Source of the DNA: Brevibacillus reuszeri | Lineage (GTDB): Bacteria; Bacillota; Bacilli; Brevibacillales; Brevibacillaceae | DNA: 64,000 nucleotides | NCBI RefSeq assembly: GCF_002897295.1 | Contig: NZ_BEXF01000004.1 | Coordinates: forward strand, 337,523-401,522 | Reading direction: 5' to 3' | Shown: in pieces, positions 8,934 through 18,137 of the stretch | How the letters are laid out: each line of letters begins with the position of its first letter | Position numbering within the stretch: the stretch's first letter is position 1 | Position numbers and translations under genes: made by a program | The notes under the pieces: model-generated | Told to the model about the DNA's origin: nothing | Databases searched by the model: none | What the model saw: only the letters and a program-made list of their open reading frames with translations

Positions 8934-9857
8934 ATGGAAAGCATGTGGCTAAAATACACCCTACTAGTGGAGCCGGATATCGAAGACTTGTTTGTGGCAG
9001 AGGTTTTGACCAGTCCGTATACGTTAGGCTGGATTGAGCCGCAAATTGAGGTGCTCACGACAGAAAATGGATATGATTATGCCGAAAATACCGATGGCCC
9101 TGTCGTCGGATACTTGTTTGAGCCCGAGCATGATAGCGAGGAAGAGCATATAGCAAGACTCAAAGACTACCTAACACGTTGGGGATCCAAGGTAACCGTA
9201 AAAGAGGTGGAGCTGGTTCCAGAGGAGAACGACTCGTGGAAGGAGGAATTTCGGGAAGTGCAAATCGGCAATTGGTGGGTAGCGCCGACCTGGACAGATC
9301 CAGCCCTATTGGAAAAAGCGGAGCATGTGCTGTGGATTGACCCGGGTGCGGCATTCGGTACGGGCTATCATGGGACGACGCAGGATATGCTGCTCTTTTT
9401 GCAAGAGCTGGAGCTGACAGACAAAACGGTGATCGATATTGGTGCAGGCTCTGGCATTCTTACCTTGTACTGCGCCTTGAACGGGGCGAAGCAGCCAGTC
9501 TGGGCAGTCGATATCAATTCCCAAAGCGAATACCAGGTACGGGTCAATGCGTCTAACAATCATTTGCAGCAGGAAGCCGTTCAGGTTGTAATCGGGGATG
9601 CACAGCAACCGGCTGTCGCGGACCAGCTTCCCAAGCAAGCTGATTTGATTTTGGTCAATATCGGAGGGGATGAAAATATCGCGATGCTCCCTGTGATCTC
9701 TGAACGAATTTCTCCAGAAGGACTTGTGATTATGTCCGGAATCGTTGACTGGAATCGTGAAGCTGTTCTTGCAGCGTACGATGAAGCCGGCTTTACAGCG
9801 GCAGGAGAACGTCACTCAGACGAGTGGGTCACCATTTTAATGAAGCGAAAAGGGTAG
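8934..9857 (+). CDS. PrmA-family (ribosomal protein L11 methyltransferase-like) enzyme
   Basis: The 307-residue protein shows the PrmA layout: an N-terminal substrate-recognition half, then WIDPGAAFGTGYHGTT (about 125) and the SAM motif VIDIGAGSGILTLYCA (about 155). The usual PrmA motif NILA is here NIGG. The DPG motif reads AAFGTGYHGTT where PrmA normally has MAFGTGTHPTT. It is also not beside dnaJ, where prmA usually lies in Firmicutes. It may therefore be a paralogue that methylates another protein. I start at ATG 8934 with AAGGAG 12 bases upstream. Confidence 0.75.
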   Translation: MESMWLKYTLLVEPDIEDLFVAEVLTSPYTLGWIEPQIEVLTTENGYDYAENTDGPVVGYLFEPEHDSEEEHIARLKDYLTRWGSKVTVKEVELVPEENDSWKEEFREVQIGNWWVAPTWTDPALLEKAEHVLWIDPGAAFGTGYHGTTQDMLLFLQELELTDKTVIDIGAGSGILTLYCALNGAKQPVWAVDINSQSEYQVRVNASNNHLQQEAVQVVIGDAQQPAVADQLPKQADLILVNIGGDENIAMLPVISERISPEGLVIMSGIVDWNREAVLAAYDEAGFTAAGERHSDEWVTILMKRKG

Positions 9858-9923
9858 AGCCATTTGTAACTCACCTATGAGACAATAGAGAAAATACGCA
9901 ATCATAATGGAGGGGGAAACGAG

Positions 9924-11099
9924 ATGGAGCATGTAGTCATTGCTGCTGCCGGACGGACGCCAATTGGCACGTTTGGTGGGGTCCTGAAAGATGTAAGCGC
10001 TCGCAAGCTGGCTGAAACGGTCATTCGCGGAGTATTGGCGAAGTCGGGTGTAGAGGCAACTCAGATTGACGAGGTTGTCCTCGGAAATTGTATCCAGCGG
10101 TCGGATGAAGCGAATATCGCTCGTGTAGTGGCCCTTGACGCAGGTCTTGGCAAGGAAGTAACAGGTTACACGATTCAGCGGCAATGCGCGTCTGGCATGC
10201 AAGCGATGGTCAGCGGAGCATCGCAAATTCTCTTGGGTGACAGTGAAATTGTCATCGCTGGGGGAGTAGAGAGCATGAGTAATGCGCCTTATGTGCTAAA
10301 AAATGCGCGCTGGGGCAAAAGGCTCATGCACGGTGAAATGACAGACGCCATGTGGGATTTGCTCACCGACCCCCACCATAAAATCTTGATGGGTGAGACG
10401 GCGGAGCGACTGGCGGATCGCTATGGCATCACTCGCGAGGAGCAGGACGAGATTGCTGTGCGAAGTCAGCATAATGCGATTCAAGCGATTGACAACGGGT
10501 ATTTCGCGGAAGAAATCATCGGAGTTCCTCTCAAAAAGCGGAGCGAGGAAACGCTGATTACCCAAGACGAGTTTCCGCGCCGCGGGGTAACGATGGAAAC
10601 ACTCAGCAAGCTGAAGCCAGGCTTTCGCGACAACGGCTCGGTAACAGCAGGGAACGCCTCTGGATTAAATGATGGGGCATCAGCTACGATTTTGATGAAG
10701 GAGAGCAAGGCGAGAGAGCTGGGAATCACTCCGCTTGGAAAAATCGTTTCCTGGGCGGCTGCGGGAGTTGAGCCTGACCTAATGGGCTACGGTCCAGTCC
10801 CTGCTGTCAAAAAGGCGCTTGCCAAAGCGGGAATGACCTTGTCTGATATCGAGCTGATCGAGGTCAATGAAGCATTTGCCGCCCAGTACTTGGCTGTCGA
10901 AAAGCTGCTGGAGCTCCCAAGAGAAATTACCAACGTAAACGGAAGCGGCATTTCACTCGGACATCCGGTCGGGTCCACAGGCTGCCGAATCGTCGTTACC
11001 CTTTTGCATGAGATGAAGCGTCGCCAGCTCAAGCGCGGTCTGGCTACCATGTGCGTAGGTGGCGGTATGGGTATGGCAATGGTCGTGGAGCGATTCTAA
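9924..11099 (+). CDS. Acetyl-CoA acetyltransferase (thiolase)
   Basis: The 391-residue protein is a complete thiolase. The nucleophile Cys lies in [11 protein letters not shown] (about residue 88), GHPVGSTG carries the catalytic His near residue 347, and [11 protein letters not shown] holds the second Cys near 377. It condenses or cleaves acetoacetyl-CoA or 3-ketoacyl-CoA. GGAGGGGGAAACGAG precedes the ATG. It is close to the lcfA-fadR-fadB-etfBA beta-oxidation genes, which lack their own thiolase here, so it may serve that pathway. A biosynthetic role is also possible. Confidence 0.88.
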   Translation: MEHVVIAAAGRTPIGTFGGVLKDVSARKLAETVIRGVLAKSGVEATQIDEVVLGNCIQRSDEANIARVVALDAGLGKEVTGYTIQRQCASGMQAMVSGASQILLGDSEIVIAGGVESMSNAPYVLKNARWGKRLMHGEMTDAMWDLLTDPHHKILMGETAERLADRYGITREEQDEIAVRSQHNAIQAIDNGYFAEEIIGVPLKKRSEETLITQDEFPRRGVTMETLSKLKPGFRDNGSVTAGNASGLNDGASATILMKESKARELGITPLGKIVSWAAAGVEPDLMGYGPVPAVKKALAKAGMTLSDIELIEVNEAFAAQYLAVEKLLELPREITNVNGSGISLGHPVGSTGCRIVVTLLHEMKRRQLKRGLATMCVGGGMGMAMVVERF

Positions 11100-11150
11100 C
11101 GATGCAATACGTTTAAATAAGCCCTCCCCTGTTAAAAATGGAAGCAAGCC

Positions 11151-11190
11151 CCTGTCCTGCTGAACGAGCAAGGCGGGATAGGTTTTTGTT
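11151..11190 (+). terminator. Terminator after the thiolase gene
   Basis: CCTGTCCTGC (11151-11160) pairs with GCGGGATAGG (11173-11182), followed by TTTTTGTTT. Confidence 0.65.
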
Positions 11191-11268
11191 TCTGTAAGCG
11201 GGTTCCAGTCATTTTCTCGTGTAGAAAAGCCGACTTTTGAACTCGCAAGATAAGGGGGAGGGTTTTTT

Positions 11269-12261
11269 GTGTTCTTTCTATCATTTTTAAAGCGTTATAA
11301 AAAACAGATATTCTTCCATACGTTTTCCTGCCTCCTTATCGGAGCTTTGCTGGTAGTAGGCTACAGTGCGTATCAATACAAGCAGATGACGAGCAACTGG
11401 TATATGCCGATCGAGGGATCTGCCAAAGAGACAGCCAAAGAGGCTGGCGCTTCTTTGCCGCCTCGCGATCTTTTGACTGGCACAGAGCCGTTGAAGCCAT
11501 TTGTGGTGCTCATGCTTGGTGTTGACAGCCGGGACGGAGAGAGGGCGAGATCGGATACGATGATGCTGGCTGCGATTCATCCTGCCAAGCAATCGGCCTA
11601 CCTCATTTCTATTCCGAGAGACAGCTATATGGAGCTGCCGGGAAAAGGCTTTGACAAAGTCAATCACGCAATGGCATTTGGCGGACCCAAGCTTGTAAAA
11701 GAGTCGCTGGAGCAATTTCTGGATATCAAAATTGATCGCTATGTCTCGGTTGATTTTGACGGGTTCCGGCAAATTGTAGATGAGCTGGGCGGTGTCCAGA
11801 TCGATGTGAAAAAGCGCATGAAATACAGTGATCCAAGCGATGGAACCTACATCGACATACAGCCTGGACTGCAAACTCTCTCAGGCGAGCAAGCGCTGGA
11901 TTATGCCCGTTATCGCAAAAGTGACCTGGGGAAAGAGGACAGCGACTATCAACGAATTTCTCGTCAGCAAGAAATTCTCAAGGCTTTGGCAAACAAGGGA
12001 GCTTCCGCGCAGACGTATTCCAAAGTATTTTCCCTGATGGAGATTATGGGCCAGCATGTGAAAACCGATTTGACAGACCTCGAAATAGCTTCACTGCTGC
12101 TCTCTTATGGTGATCCGACACCGAATGCCATCAAGACTGATACGCTGGTGGGGCAAGATGAGAGAATTTGGCATAATGGAATACTTGGCTGGTACCATCT
12201 GGTTCCAAGTAGCGAACGGGAACGAGTCCAAAAGAAAATCGTCAAATCACTTACGCCATAG
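11269..12261 (+). CDS. LytR-CpsA-Psr (LCP) family cell-wall polymer ligase
   Basis: The 330-residue protein starts at GTG 11269 behind GGGGGAGG. One membrane helix lies at about residues 15-35 and is followed by the extracytoplasmic LCP domain: LMLGVDSRDGERARSDTMML, SIPRDSYMEL, DKVNHAMAFGG and LDYARYRKSD, with the conserved Arg and Asp residues. LCP enzymes move undecaprenyl-phosphate-linked glycopolymers such as teichoic or secondary wall polymers onto peptidoglycan. It fits the surface-polymer genes in the first 9 kb, although it is a separate transcript. Confidence 0.88.
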   Translation: MFFLSFLKRYKKQIFFHTFSCLLIGALLVVGYSAYQYKQMTSNWYMPIEGSAKETAKEAGASLPPRDLLTGTEPLKPFVVLMLGVDSRDGERARSDTMMLAAIHPAKQSAYLISIPRDSYMELPGKGFDKVNHAMAFGGPKLVKESLEQFLDIKIDRYVSVDFDGFRQIVDELGGVQIDVKKRMKYSDPSDGTYIDIQPGLQTLSGEQALDYARYRKSDLGKEDSDYQRISRQQEILKALANKGASAQTYSKVFSLMEIMGQHVKTDLTDLEIASLLLSYGDPTPNAIKTDTLVGQDERIWHNGILGWYHLVPSSERERVQKKIVKSLTP

Positions 12262-12278
12262 CTCGATGACTACATACG

Positions 12279-12310
12279 AAAGCGCTGGTTATAAACAAAC
12301 AGCGCTTTTT
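12279..12310 (+). terminator. Terminator after the LCP gene
   Basis: AAAGCGCT (12279-12286) pairs with AGCGCTTT (12301-12308), followed by more T residues. Confidence 0.75.
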
Positions 12311-12335
12311 GGATTTCGTACTTTCGTTTAATTAG

Positions 12336-12365
12336 TTGGAAAATTAATTATTTTTCGAATAGAAT
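12336..12365 (+). promoter_or_regulatory. Promoter of lcfA
   Basis: TTGGAA (12336-12341) and TAGAAT (12360-12365) are spaced 18 bases. The element lies in an AT-rich stretch with TTAATTA repeats. I see no clear FadR box here. Confidence 0.5.
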
Positions 12366-12437
12366 AGATGAAGGGAGAGTTTATAAATGTCAATCATAGG
12401 GGGAGGCAAGGCCATTTAAGGGATGGAGGGAATGACC

Positions 12438-14141
12438 ATGTCAATTGCCAAGCCTTGGATAGCCAATTACCCACCCGAAACTGCACCGTCACTGGAATAC
12501 CCCCGTGTTCCACTGACCTATTTCCTAGAAGAGTCCGCAGCCGCCTATCCAGACAGCAATGCGATTTACTTCATGGGAAAGCGCATTACGTATCGCGAGC
12601 TTTTGCTTTTGTCGTACAGCTTTGCCAATGCATTGATCAAGCGAGGTGTGAAAAAAGGGGACCGAGTGGCGATCATGCTGCCTAATACCCCACAGACTGT
12701 TATTAGCTATTACGGCGCCTTGTTTGCCGGTGCCACTGTCGTCATGACAAACCCCCTCTATACGGAACGTGAACTGATTCACCAGCTTACCGATTCGGGA
12801 GCAGAAACGATCATCACACTGGATTTGTTGTACAGTCGTGTATCTTCCGTCCGTTCGTCTACTCCATTAAAACGGCTGATTGTCACAAGCATCGCCGATT
12901 ACCTACCCTTTGTAAAAAAACTACTGTATCCAATGGTTCAAAAAAAGCAAGGTCAAAATCCGCAAGTTCCGTATGGCAAAGACGTGGAGGCGTTTCTTTC
13001 GCTTATTGAGGAGAACGATCCCACCGTTGTCTATTCGAAGGCGAACCCGGAGGAGGATATCGCACTCCTCCAGTATACCGGGGGTACCACGGGTGTGGCC
13101 AAAGGCGTCATGCTGACCCATGCCAACCTCATCGCGAACGCCATACAATGCCAGGCTGTGCTCTACAAGCTCGTGAAGGGAAAAGAGCGCATACTCGGAG
13201 TTCTTCCCCTGTTTCACGTGTATGGCATGACGACTGTCATGAACAAAGGAATATCGATTGCTGCCGAAATCATTCTCGTACCGAAATACGAGGTCAAAGA
13301 AATATTTCATATGATTGATAAGAGAAAGCCTACTTTGTTTCCCGGTGCACCCACGATGTATATCGCCCTGATCAATCACCCCGATTTGCAAAAGCATGAT
13401 TTATCCTCGATCGAGGCGTGTGTGAGTGGCTCTGCTCCTCTGCCAGTCGAAGTCAAAAACAAATTCGAAGAGCTGACCCGCGGCAAGCTTGTCGAAGGCT
13501 ATGGCCTGACAGAGGCTTCTCCGGTGACACACTCGAATCCGATTTGGGGCAAAAGCATTACAGGTAGCGTGGGATTGCCATGGCCAGATACGGATTGCCG
13601 CATCGTGGACACCGCTACGGGCGAGGAGCTTGCTCAGGGTGAAATTGGGGAGCTGGCGGTGTCCGGCCCGCAGGTCATGAGAGGATATTGGAATCGTCCT
13701 GAGGAAACGGCTGCTGTGCTAAAGGATGGCTGGTTATTGACCGGAGATATGGGCTACATGGACGAAAACGGCTACTTTTATATTGTGGACCGAAAAAAGG
13801 ACATGATTATTGCGGGGGGCTTCAATATTTATCCGCGTGAAGTGGAGGAAGCGCTGTTCGAGCATCCCGCGATTCAAGAGGCAGCTGTTATTGGTGTCCC
13901 TGATGCATATCGGGGAGAAACGGTCAAAGCGTTTATCGTGTTCAAGGATGGCCAGACAGCAGCCGAGGAAGAGCTGGAAGCGCATTGTCGTCAACGGTTA
14001 GCAGCTTATAAAATACCGAGACAATATGAAATACGCGCTACTCTCCCTAAAACGATCGTCGGAAAAGTCCTCAGGAGGCAGCTTCAGGATGAGGACAAAA
14101 AACGAAGAGAAGAAGCCACTGATGGAATCAAAACCAGCTGA
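12438..14141 (+). CDS. lcfA: Long-chain fatty acid-CoA ligase
   Basis: The 567-residue acyl-CoA synthetase activates fatty acids for beta-oxidation. It has the AMP-binding motif YTGGTTGVAKGVMLTH (about residue 213), GYGLTEASPV, TGDMGYMDENGYFYIVDRKKDMI and the C-terminal catalytic Lys in KTIVGKVLRR. The ATG at 12438 has GGAGGG at the right spacing; the ATG at 12423 has no such site. As in B. subtilis, it is followed by fadR, fadB, etfB and etfA. Confidence 0.93.
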   Translation: MSIAKPWIANYPPETAPSLEYPRVPLTYFLEESAAAYPDSNAIYFMGKRITYRELLLLSYSFANALIKRGVKKGDRVAIMLPNTPQTVISYYGALFAGATVVMTNPLYTERELIHQLTDSGAETIITLDLLYSRVSSVRSSTPLKRLIVTSIADYLPFVKKLLYPMVQKKQGQNPQVPYGKDVEAFLSLIEENDPTVVYSKANPEEDIALLQYTGGTTGVAKGVMLTHANLIANAIQCQAVLYKLVKGKERILGVLPLFHVYGMTTVMNKGISIAAEIILVPKYEVKEIFHMIDKRKPTLFPGAPTMYIALINHPDLQKHDLSSIEACVSGSAPLPVEVKNKFEELTRGKLVEGYGLTEASPVTHSNPIWGKSITGSVGLPWPDTDCRIVDTATGEELAQGEIGELAVSGPQVMRGYWNRPEETAAVLKDGWLLTGDMGYMDENGYFYIVDRKKDMIIAGGFNIYPREVEEALFEHPAIQEAAVIGVPDAYRGETVKAFIVFKDGQTAAEEELEAHCRQRLAAYKIPRQYEIRATLPKTIVGKVLRRQLQDEDKKRREEATDGIKTS

Positions 14142-14200
14142 AGGGAAGATGTGACACCAAAGGGTCGCTTTCCCGCCAGGAAGGCGCCCTTGAACGGTGT

Positions 14201-14252
14201 TTGACACGTTGGTATGGCTGTATTACACTACATATGAATGAGCGATCATTCA
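14201..14252 (+). promoter_or_regulatory. fadR promoter with a FadR operator at the transcription start
   Basis: TTGACA (14201-14206) and TACACT (14224-14229) are spaced 17 bases. TGAATGAGCGATCATTCA (14235-14252) immediately follows and covers the start point. It matches the B. subtilis FadR box TGAATGA-N4-TCATTCA, so FadR should repress its own transcription until long-chain acyl-CoA releases it. Confidence 0.8.
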
Positions 14253-14287
14253 GTATATTGTCAGTGCTAGTAAAGGTGGAGGTATAT

Positions 14288-14878
14288 ATGGCAAAGAAAA
14301 CGGGGGAAAAGTATCAAGCCATTATTGATGCTGCTGTTCGTGTCATCGCACGGCAGGGCTATTACAGCGCCCAGGTATCAAAGATTGCAAAAGAGGCGAA
14401 GGTAGCAGACGGCACCATATACCTCTATTTTGAAAACAAGGACGATATTTTGATTTCGCTTTTCAATGAAAAGATGGGGCAGTTTGTGGAGACAAACCGT
14501 AGGCGCGTCTCGGAAGCGAAAACGGTCGAGCAAAAACTGTACGAACTCGTCCATACGCATCTCAGTCAGCTATCAGAGGATCATGACTTGGCAAAAGTGA
14601 CGCAAATCGAGCTACGCCAATCCAATCAGGAGATCAATGAAGGAATCGGTACCGTGATGAAGCAATACTTCAATCTGATTGAAGAGGTGGTTAGAGCAGG
14701 GATGGAGCAAGGCATTTTCCGTCCTGACATTGAGGTGCGGATCGCCAGAAAAATGATCTTTGGAACATTGGATGGAGTGACGACATCATGGGTTATGAAG
14801 CAGTGTAAATACGACCTGGTCTCCCATGTTGATTCCATTTATAATCTCTTCCTGCTAGGAATGAAGGGAAAAGAATGA
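14288..14878 (+). CDS. fadR: TetR-family fatty-acid degradation repressor FadR
   Basis: The 196-residue protein has a TetR N-terminal helix-turn-helix (IIDAAVRVIARQGYYSAQVS, then VADGTIYLYFENKDDIL) and a ligand-binding C-terminal half. It lies between lcfA and fadB, exactly as FadR (YsiA) does in B. subtilis, and an operator of the FadR type is found in front of it. GGTGGAGG precedes the chosen ATG. The longer frame from 14201 would run through the promoter and is rejected. Confidence 0.9.
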   Translation: MAKKTGEKYQAIIDAAVRVIARQGYYSAQVSKIAKEAKVADGTIYLYFENKDDILISLFNEKMGQFVETNRRRVSEAKTVEQKLYELVHTHLSQLSEDHDLAKVTQIELRQSNQEINEGIGTVMKQYFNLIEEVVRAGMEQGIFRPDIEVRIARKMIFGTLDGVTTSWVMKQCKYDLVSHVDSIYNLFLLGMKGKE

Positions 14879-14910
14879 AAGAAAAGCTTTTTTTGCTTCC
14901 CAACGTTTGT

Positions 14911-14947
14911 TACAATAAGTAAAGTGATACTGAGCGGTCGCTCGGTA
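14911..14947 (+). promoter_or_regulatory. fadB promoter -10 and TetR-type operator
   Basis: TACAAT (14911-14916) is followed by the 20-base inverted repeat TACTGAGCGGTCGCTCGGTA (14928-14947) at the expected start point. The -35 region is T-rich and weak. The repeat has one mismatch per arm and resembles acyl-CoA-responsive TetR operators. It may be a second FadR site of variant sequence. Confidence 0.6.
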
Positions 14948-14988
14948 AGAGGCTGCTCCTTTATTTGATAGAGTCTGGGGGGAGAGGA

Positions 14989-15762
14989 ATGGATTTGCAA
15001 TGGAATGTGCAAGTAGTTGATCGTGTAGCGCTGGTGACAATCAACAATCCACCGGCAAATGCGCTCAGTAAATCCGTGATTGCGCAATTGAATGAACTTT
15101 TGGATCAATGGGAAAACGATGAGCAAATCAAGGCGATTGTTTTGACCGGTGAAGGACGTTTTTTCATCGCGGGCGCGGACATTAAAGAATTCACCCAATT
15201 GCAAAGTGAAGATGCGGCAGCAATGTCCAAGCAAGGCCAACAGGTGTTTGACCGTGTGGAAAAATTTCCGAAGCCGATCATCGCAGCCATTAACGGCGCA
15301 TGCCTCGGTGGAGGACTGGAGCTCGCAATGGCGTGCCACATCCGACTAGCAGCTGCAGATGCCAGATTGGGACTTCCAGAGCTAAACCTGGGACTGATTC
15401 CAGGCTACGGAGGAACCCAGCGCCTGCCTCGCTTGGTGGGCCGCGGAAAAGCAACTCAGTTGATCCTCACCTCAGAAATGATCAGTGGAGAAGAAGCCCA
15501 CCGCATCGGACTTGTAGATGTGATTTATCCTGTGGAAGAGCTTGTTGATGAGGCCAAAAAGTTGGCGGAAGCCATCGCACAGAAGAGTGCTGTCACGATC
15601 AAGCTAGCACTGAAGGCCATCCATGCTCGCGAAGAGCTCTCCTTGTCAGAAGGCTTGGACTATGAAGCAAAGCTGTTTGGAGAAGCATTTGCCGCCGAGG
15701 ATGTAAAAGAGGGCGTAGCTGCCTTTCTGGAAAAGCGCAAGCCGCAATTTGCAGATCGGTAG
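14989..15762 (+). CDS. fadB: Enoyl-CoA hydratase
   Basis: The 257-residue crotonase-fold protein has the oxyanion-hole segments FIAGADIKEF (about 60) and AINGACLGGGLELAMACHIR (about 97). ELNLGLIPGYGGTQRLPRLVG carries the catalytic Glu region. It hydrates trans-2-enoyl-CoA in beta-oxidation. The ATG at 14989 has GGGGGGAGAGGA in front. It is the third gene of the B. subtilis-like lcfA-fadR-fadB-etfBA group, here with its own operator-controlled promoter. Confidence 0.92.
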   Translation: MDLQWNVQVVDRVALVTINNPPANALSKSVIAQLNELLDQWENDEQIKAIVLTGEGRFFIAGADIKEFTQLQSEDAAAMSKQGQQVFDRVEKFPKPIIAAINGACLGGGLELAMACHIRLAAADARLGLPELNLGLIPGYGGTQRLPRLVGRGKATQLILTSEMISGEEAHRIGLVDVIYPVEELVDEAKKLAEAIAQKSAVTIKLALKAIHAREELSLSEGLDYEAKLFGEAFAAEDVKEGVAAFLEKRKPQFADR

Positions 15763-15813
15763 AAACCATATAGCGTCACCAGTATGAAGTACCACTTAGG
15801 AGGAGGCATCCTG

Positions 15814-16581
15814 ATGAATATCGTGGTTGTGTTGAAACAAACCTTTGACACAGAAGAAAAAATTGTCATCCAAAATGGACAAATTTCTGAGGATGGCGTT
15901 GAATTCATCATTAATCCATACGATGAGTACGCAGTAGAAGAAGCGATCAAGCTAAAAGAAGAGCATGGTGGTGAGGTGACTGTAGTCAGCGTCGGTCCAG
16001 ATCGTGCCGAAAGCTCTCTGCGTACAGCTCTGGCGATGGGTGCAGATAAAGCGGTATTGGTTGACGATGAGGATTTGTTCGGGGACGAATTTTCAACTGC
16101 AAAGGTACTAGCTGCAGTTGCGAAAAAAATCGGCTTCGATATTATTATTGGCGGTCAAATGGCTGTTGACTCCGGTGCAGGTCAAGGCGGACCTCGTCTG
16201 GCTGAAGAGCTTGGAATCAATCATGTATCCACCGCAGTTAAGCTTGAAATAGATGGTACAAACGTACGTGTAGAGCGTGATATCGAAGGCGATCTGGAAG
16301 TTGTAGAAACCAGCCTGCCTGTTTTGATCACTGCACAACAAGGTTTGAATGAACCGCGCTATCCTTCCCTCCCTGGGATTATGAAAGCGAAAAAGAAGCC
16401 TTTGGATCGCTTGTCCGCAGATGATTTGGATCTGTCCCCAGCAGATGTAGCGGCAAAAACGGAGATTGTAGGTCAATCCTTGCCGGCACAAAAGCAAGCT
16501 GGACGTATTCTCACTGGCGAACTGGCAGCTCAAGCGTCGGAATTGGTGCAACTATTGCGCAATGAAGCAAAAGTGATCTAA
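15814..16581 (+). CDS. etfB: Electron transfer flavoprotein beta subunit
   Basis: The 255-residue protein begins MNIVVVLKQTFDTEEK and has the ETF-beta signature region around VERDIEGDLEVVETSLPVL and the AMP/FAD-contacting GADKAVLVDDEDLFGDEF. It pairs with EtfA to pass electrons from acyl-CoA dehydrogenases to the quinone pool. AGGAGGAGG precedes the ATG. It lies 51 bases after fadB and 20 before etfA. Confidence 0.93.
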   Translation: MNIVVVLKQTFDTEEKIVIQNGQISEDGVEFIINPYDEYAVEEAIKLKEEHGGEVTVVSVGPDRAESSLRTALAMGADKAVLVDDEDLFGDEFSTAKVLAAVAKKIGFDIIIGGQMAVDSGAGQGGPRLAEELGINHVSTAVKLEIDGTNVRVERDIEGDLEVVETSLPVLITAQQGLNEPRYPSLPGIMKAKKKPLDRLSADDLDLSPADVAAKTEIVGQSLPAQKQAGRILTGELAAQASELVQLLRNEAKVI

Positions 16582-16601
16582 GCGAGAGGGAGAGGATATC
16601 C

Positions 16602-17561
16602 ATGAAAAAAGTACTTGTACTCACAGAAGTACGTGACGGACAGCTTCGCAACGTGTCACTGGAAGCATTGGCAGCTGCACAAACACTGGGTGAAGGCGGC
16701 GAAATCGTAGCAGCAGTATTTGGTGCGGATGCCGGCGCTCACGCAGCTACTTTGGGTCAGCATGGCGCAACTACCGTTTATACAGCGGATCATCAGGCTT
16801 TGGTTCAATATACGCCAGACGCTTATACTCAGGCTTTGACACAGCTGATCGAGCTGGCTGCTCCAGACGCTGTCGTACTTGGTCATACTGCAATCGGGCG
16901 CGATGTAGCACCTCGTGTAGCAGCAAGACTAGGCTACGGTCTGGTGTCGGATGTGACAGGTATTGAAGCAGGACCAGTATTTGTTCGACCTATATATGCA
17001 GGAAAAGCTTTCCAGCAACGTAAATTTATTGATGGAAAAACTTTTATTACGATTCGTCCAAACAACATTGCGATCAGTGCCGCTGATGCTGCGAAAACGG
17101 CTGTGGTCGTTCCAGTAGATTTGGAAATCAAAGACCTGCGCACCATTGTAAAAGAAGTCGTGAGCAAAACGAGCGGAAAAGTAGATTTGTCTGAAGCAAA
17201 GGTAGTCATTTCCGGTGGACGTGGCGTTAAGAGCGCTGAAGGCTTCCAACCTTTGTATGATTTGGCAGAGGTTTTGGGTGCCGCAGTAGGGGCTTCTCGC
17301 GGTGCGTGCGATGCTGACTACTGCGATTACTCCATGCAAATCGGTCAAACAGGTAAAGTGGTTACTCCTGATCTGTACATCGCGTGCGGAATTTCCGGAG
17401 CGATTCAGCACTTGGCTGGCATGTCCAGCTCCAAAGTCATTGTAGCGATCAACAAGGACCCGGAAGCTCCGATTTTCCAGGTGGCTGACTACGGTATCGT
17501 AGGCGACTTGTTTGAAGTATTGCCGCTTCTGACAGCTGAATTTAAAAAAGTACTGGTTTAA
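16602..17561 (+). CDS. etfA: Electron transfer flavoprotein alpha subunit
   Basis: The 319-residue protein has the C-terminal FAD-binding domain with VISGGRGVKSAEGFQPLYDLA, GAAVGASRGACDADYC, QIGQTGKVVTPDLYIACGISG and KDPEAPIFQVADYGIVGD, the ETF-alpha signature. With EtfB it forms the heterodimeric electron carrier for beta-oxidation. It is the last gene of the group and is followed by a strong terminator. Confidence 0.94.
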   Translation: MKKVLVLTEVRDGQLRNVSLEALAAAQTLGEGGEIVAAVFGADAGAHAATLGQHGATTVYTADHQALVQYTPDAYTQALTQLIELAAPDAVVLGHTAIGRDVAPRVAARLGYGLVSDVTGIEAGPVFVRPIYAGKAFQQRKFIDGKTFITIRPNNIAISAADAAKTAVVVPVDLEIKDLRTIVKEVVSKTSGKVDLSEAKVVISGGRGVKSAEGFQPLYDLAEVLGAAVGASRGACDADYCDYSMQIGQTGKVVTPDLYIACGISGAIQHLAGMSSSKVIVAINKDPEAPIFQVADYGIVGDLFEVLPLLTAEFKKVLV

Positions 17562-17582
17562 TATAACGATATTATTACTGAG

Positions 17583-17614
17583 CAAGCGCCCTTTTCAGAA
17601 AGGGTGCTTTTTTT
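17583..17614 (+). terminator. Terminator of the fad/etf operon
   Basis: AAGCGCCCTTT pairs with AAAGGGTGCTT (17584-17608, one G-T pair), followed by seven T residues. Confidence 0.85.
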
Positions 17615-17679
17615 GCCCCAGTCACTACCTCTACGCTTAGAAAGATTGCTATAATAGGCGCTAAGGAGAGGTGAGCGGC

Positions 17680-17967
17680 ATGAGTGAAGAACTGTTGCAT
17701 CAGCTGATTCACATGGTTGGCGAGAATAATCGCCTCTTGAAAGAGATGAAGGAAGAACTCCGAGAATTTAAGACAGAAATGTACGCATTTCGTGAAGAGA
17801 TGTATGCGTTTCGTGATGAGATGTATATTTTCCGAAATGAAATGAAATGAAAAAGTACCGCGATCAATCGGCATGACAAACTAATGGAAGCAGACCTTGA
17901 CTTGCTACATCGAAAAGTAAACGACAATGAGCGAGAAATCCACCGGATAAAGCATGCCGGACAGTAA
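17680..17967 (+). pseudogene. Coiled-coil gene split by an in-frame TGA
   Basis: ATG 17680 has AAGGAGAGGTGAGCGGC before it and TATAAT at 17650-17655. The first part encodes 56 residues ending in heptad copies EMYAFRE-EMYAFRD-EMYIFRN. A TGA stop lies at 17848-17850. The same frame then continues for 39 more codons (KSTAINRHDKLMEADLDLL, ending HRIKHAGQ) to TAA at 17967. That continuation looks like the normal C-terminus of this family of small coiled-coil proteins. It is either a nonsense-mutated gene or a deliberately short product. The function of the family is unknown. Confidence 0.65.
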
Positions 17968-18069
17968 GATGTTCTGGATGTCGTTGGAAACGATAAGGGA
18001 AATGCGGATTGGATACACTAACATGGAGAAGTGCGGATAAAGTGTTGCGTGCCGTAGTCATTTCAGATT

Positions 18070-18097
18070 TTGAATGATATACTGATTAGCGTATAAA
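18070..18097 (+). promoter_or_regulatory. Candidate promoter of trxA
   Basis: TTGAAT and TATAAA are spaced 16 bases, about 40 bases before the trxA start. Confidence 0.5.
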
Positions 18098-18137
18098 ACC
18101 TTTTTTTAGTAATTGAATTTTGAGGAGGTAACTTTCC

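Noticed and set aside
16929..17585. Open frame of 218 codons opposite etfA
   Set aside because: Antisense shadow of etfA.
17755..17850. Short tandem repeats that might be a CRISPR-like array
   Set aside because: They are 21-base heptad-coding repeats within a coiled-coil gene, without spacers.
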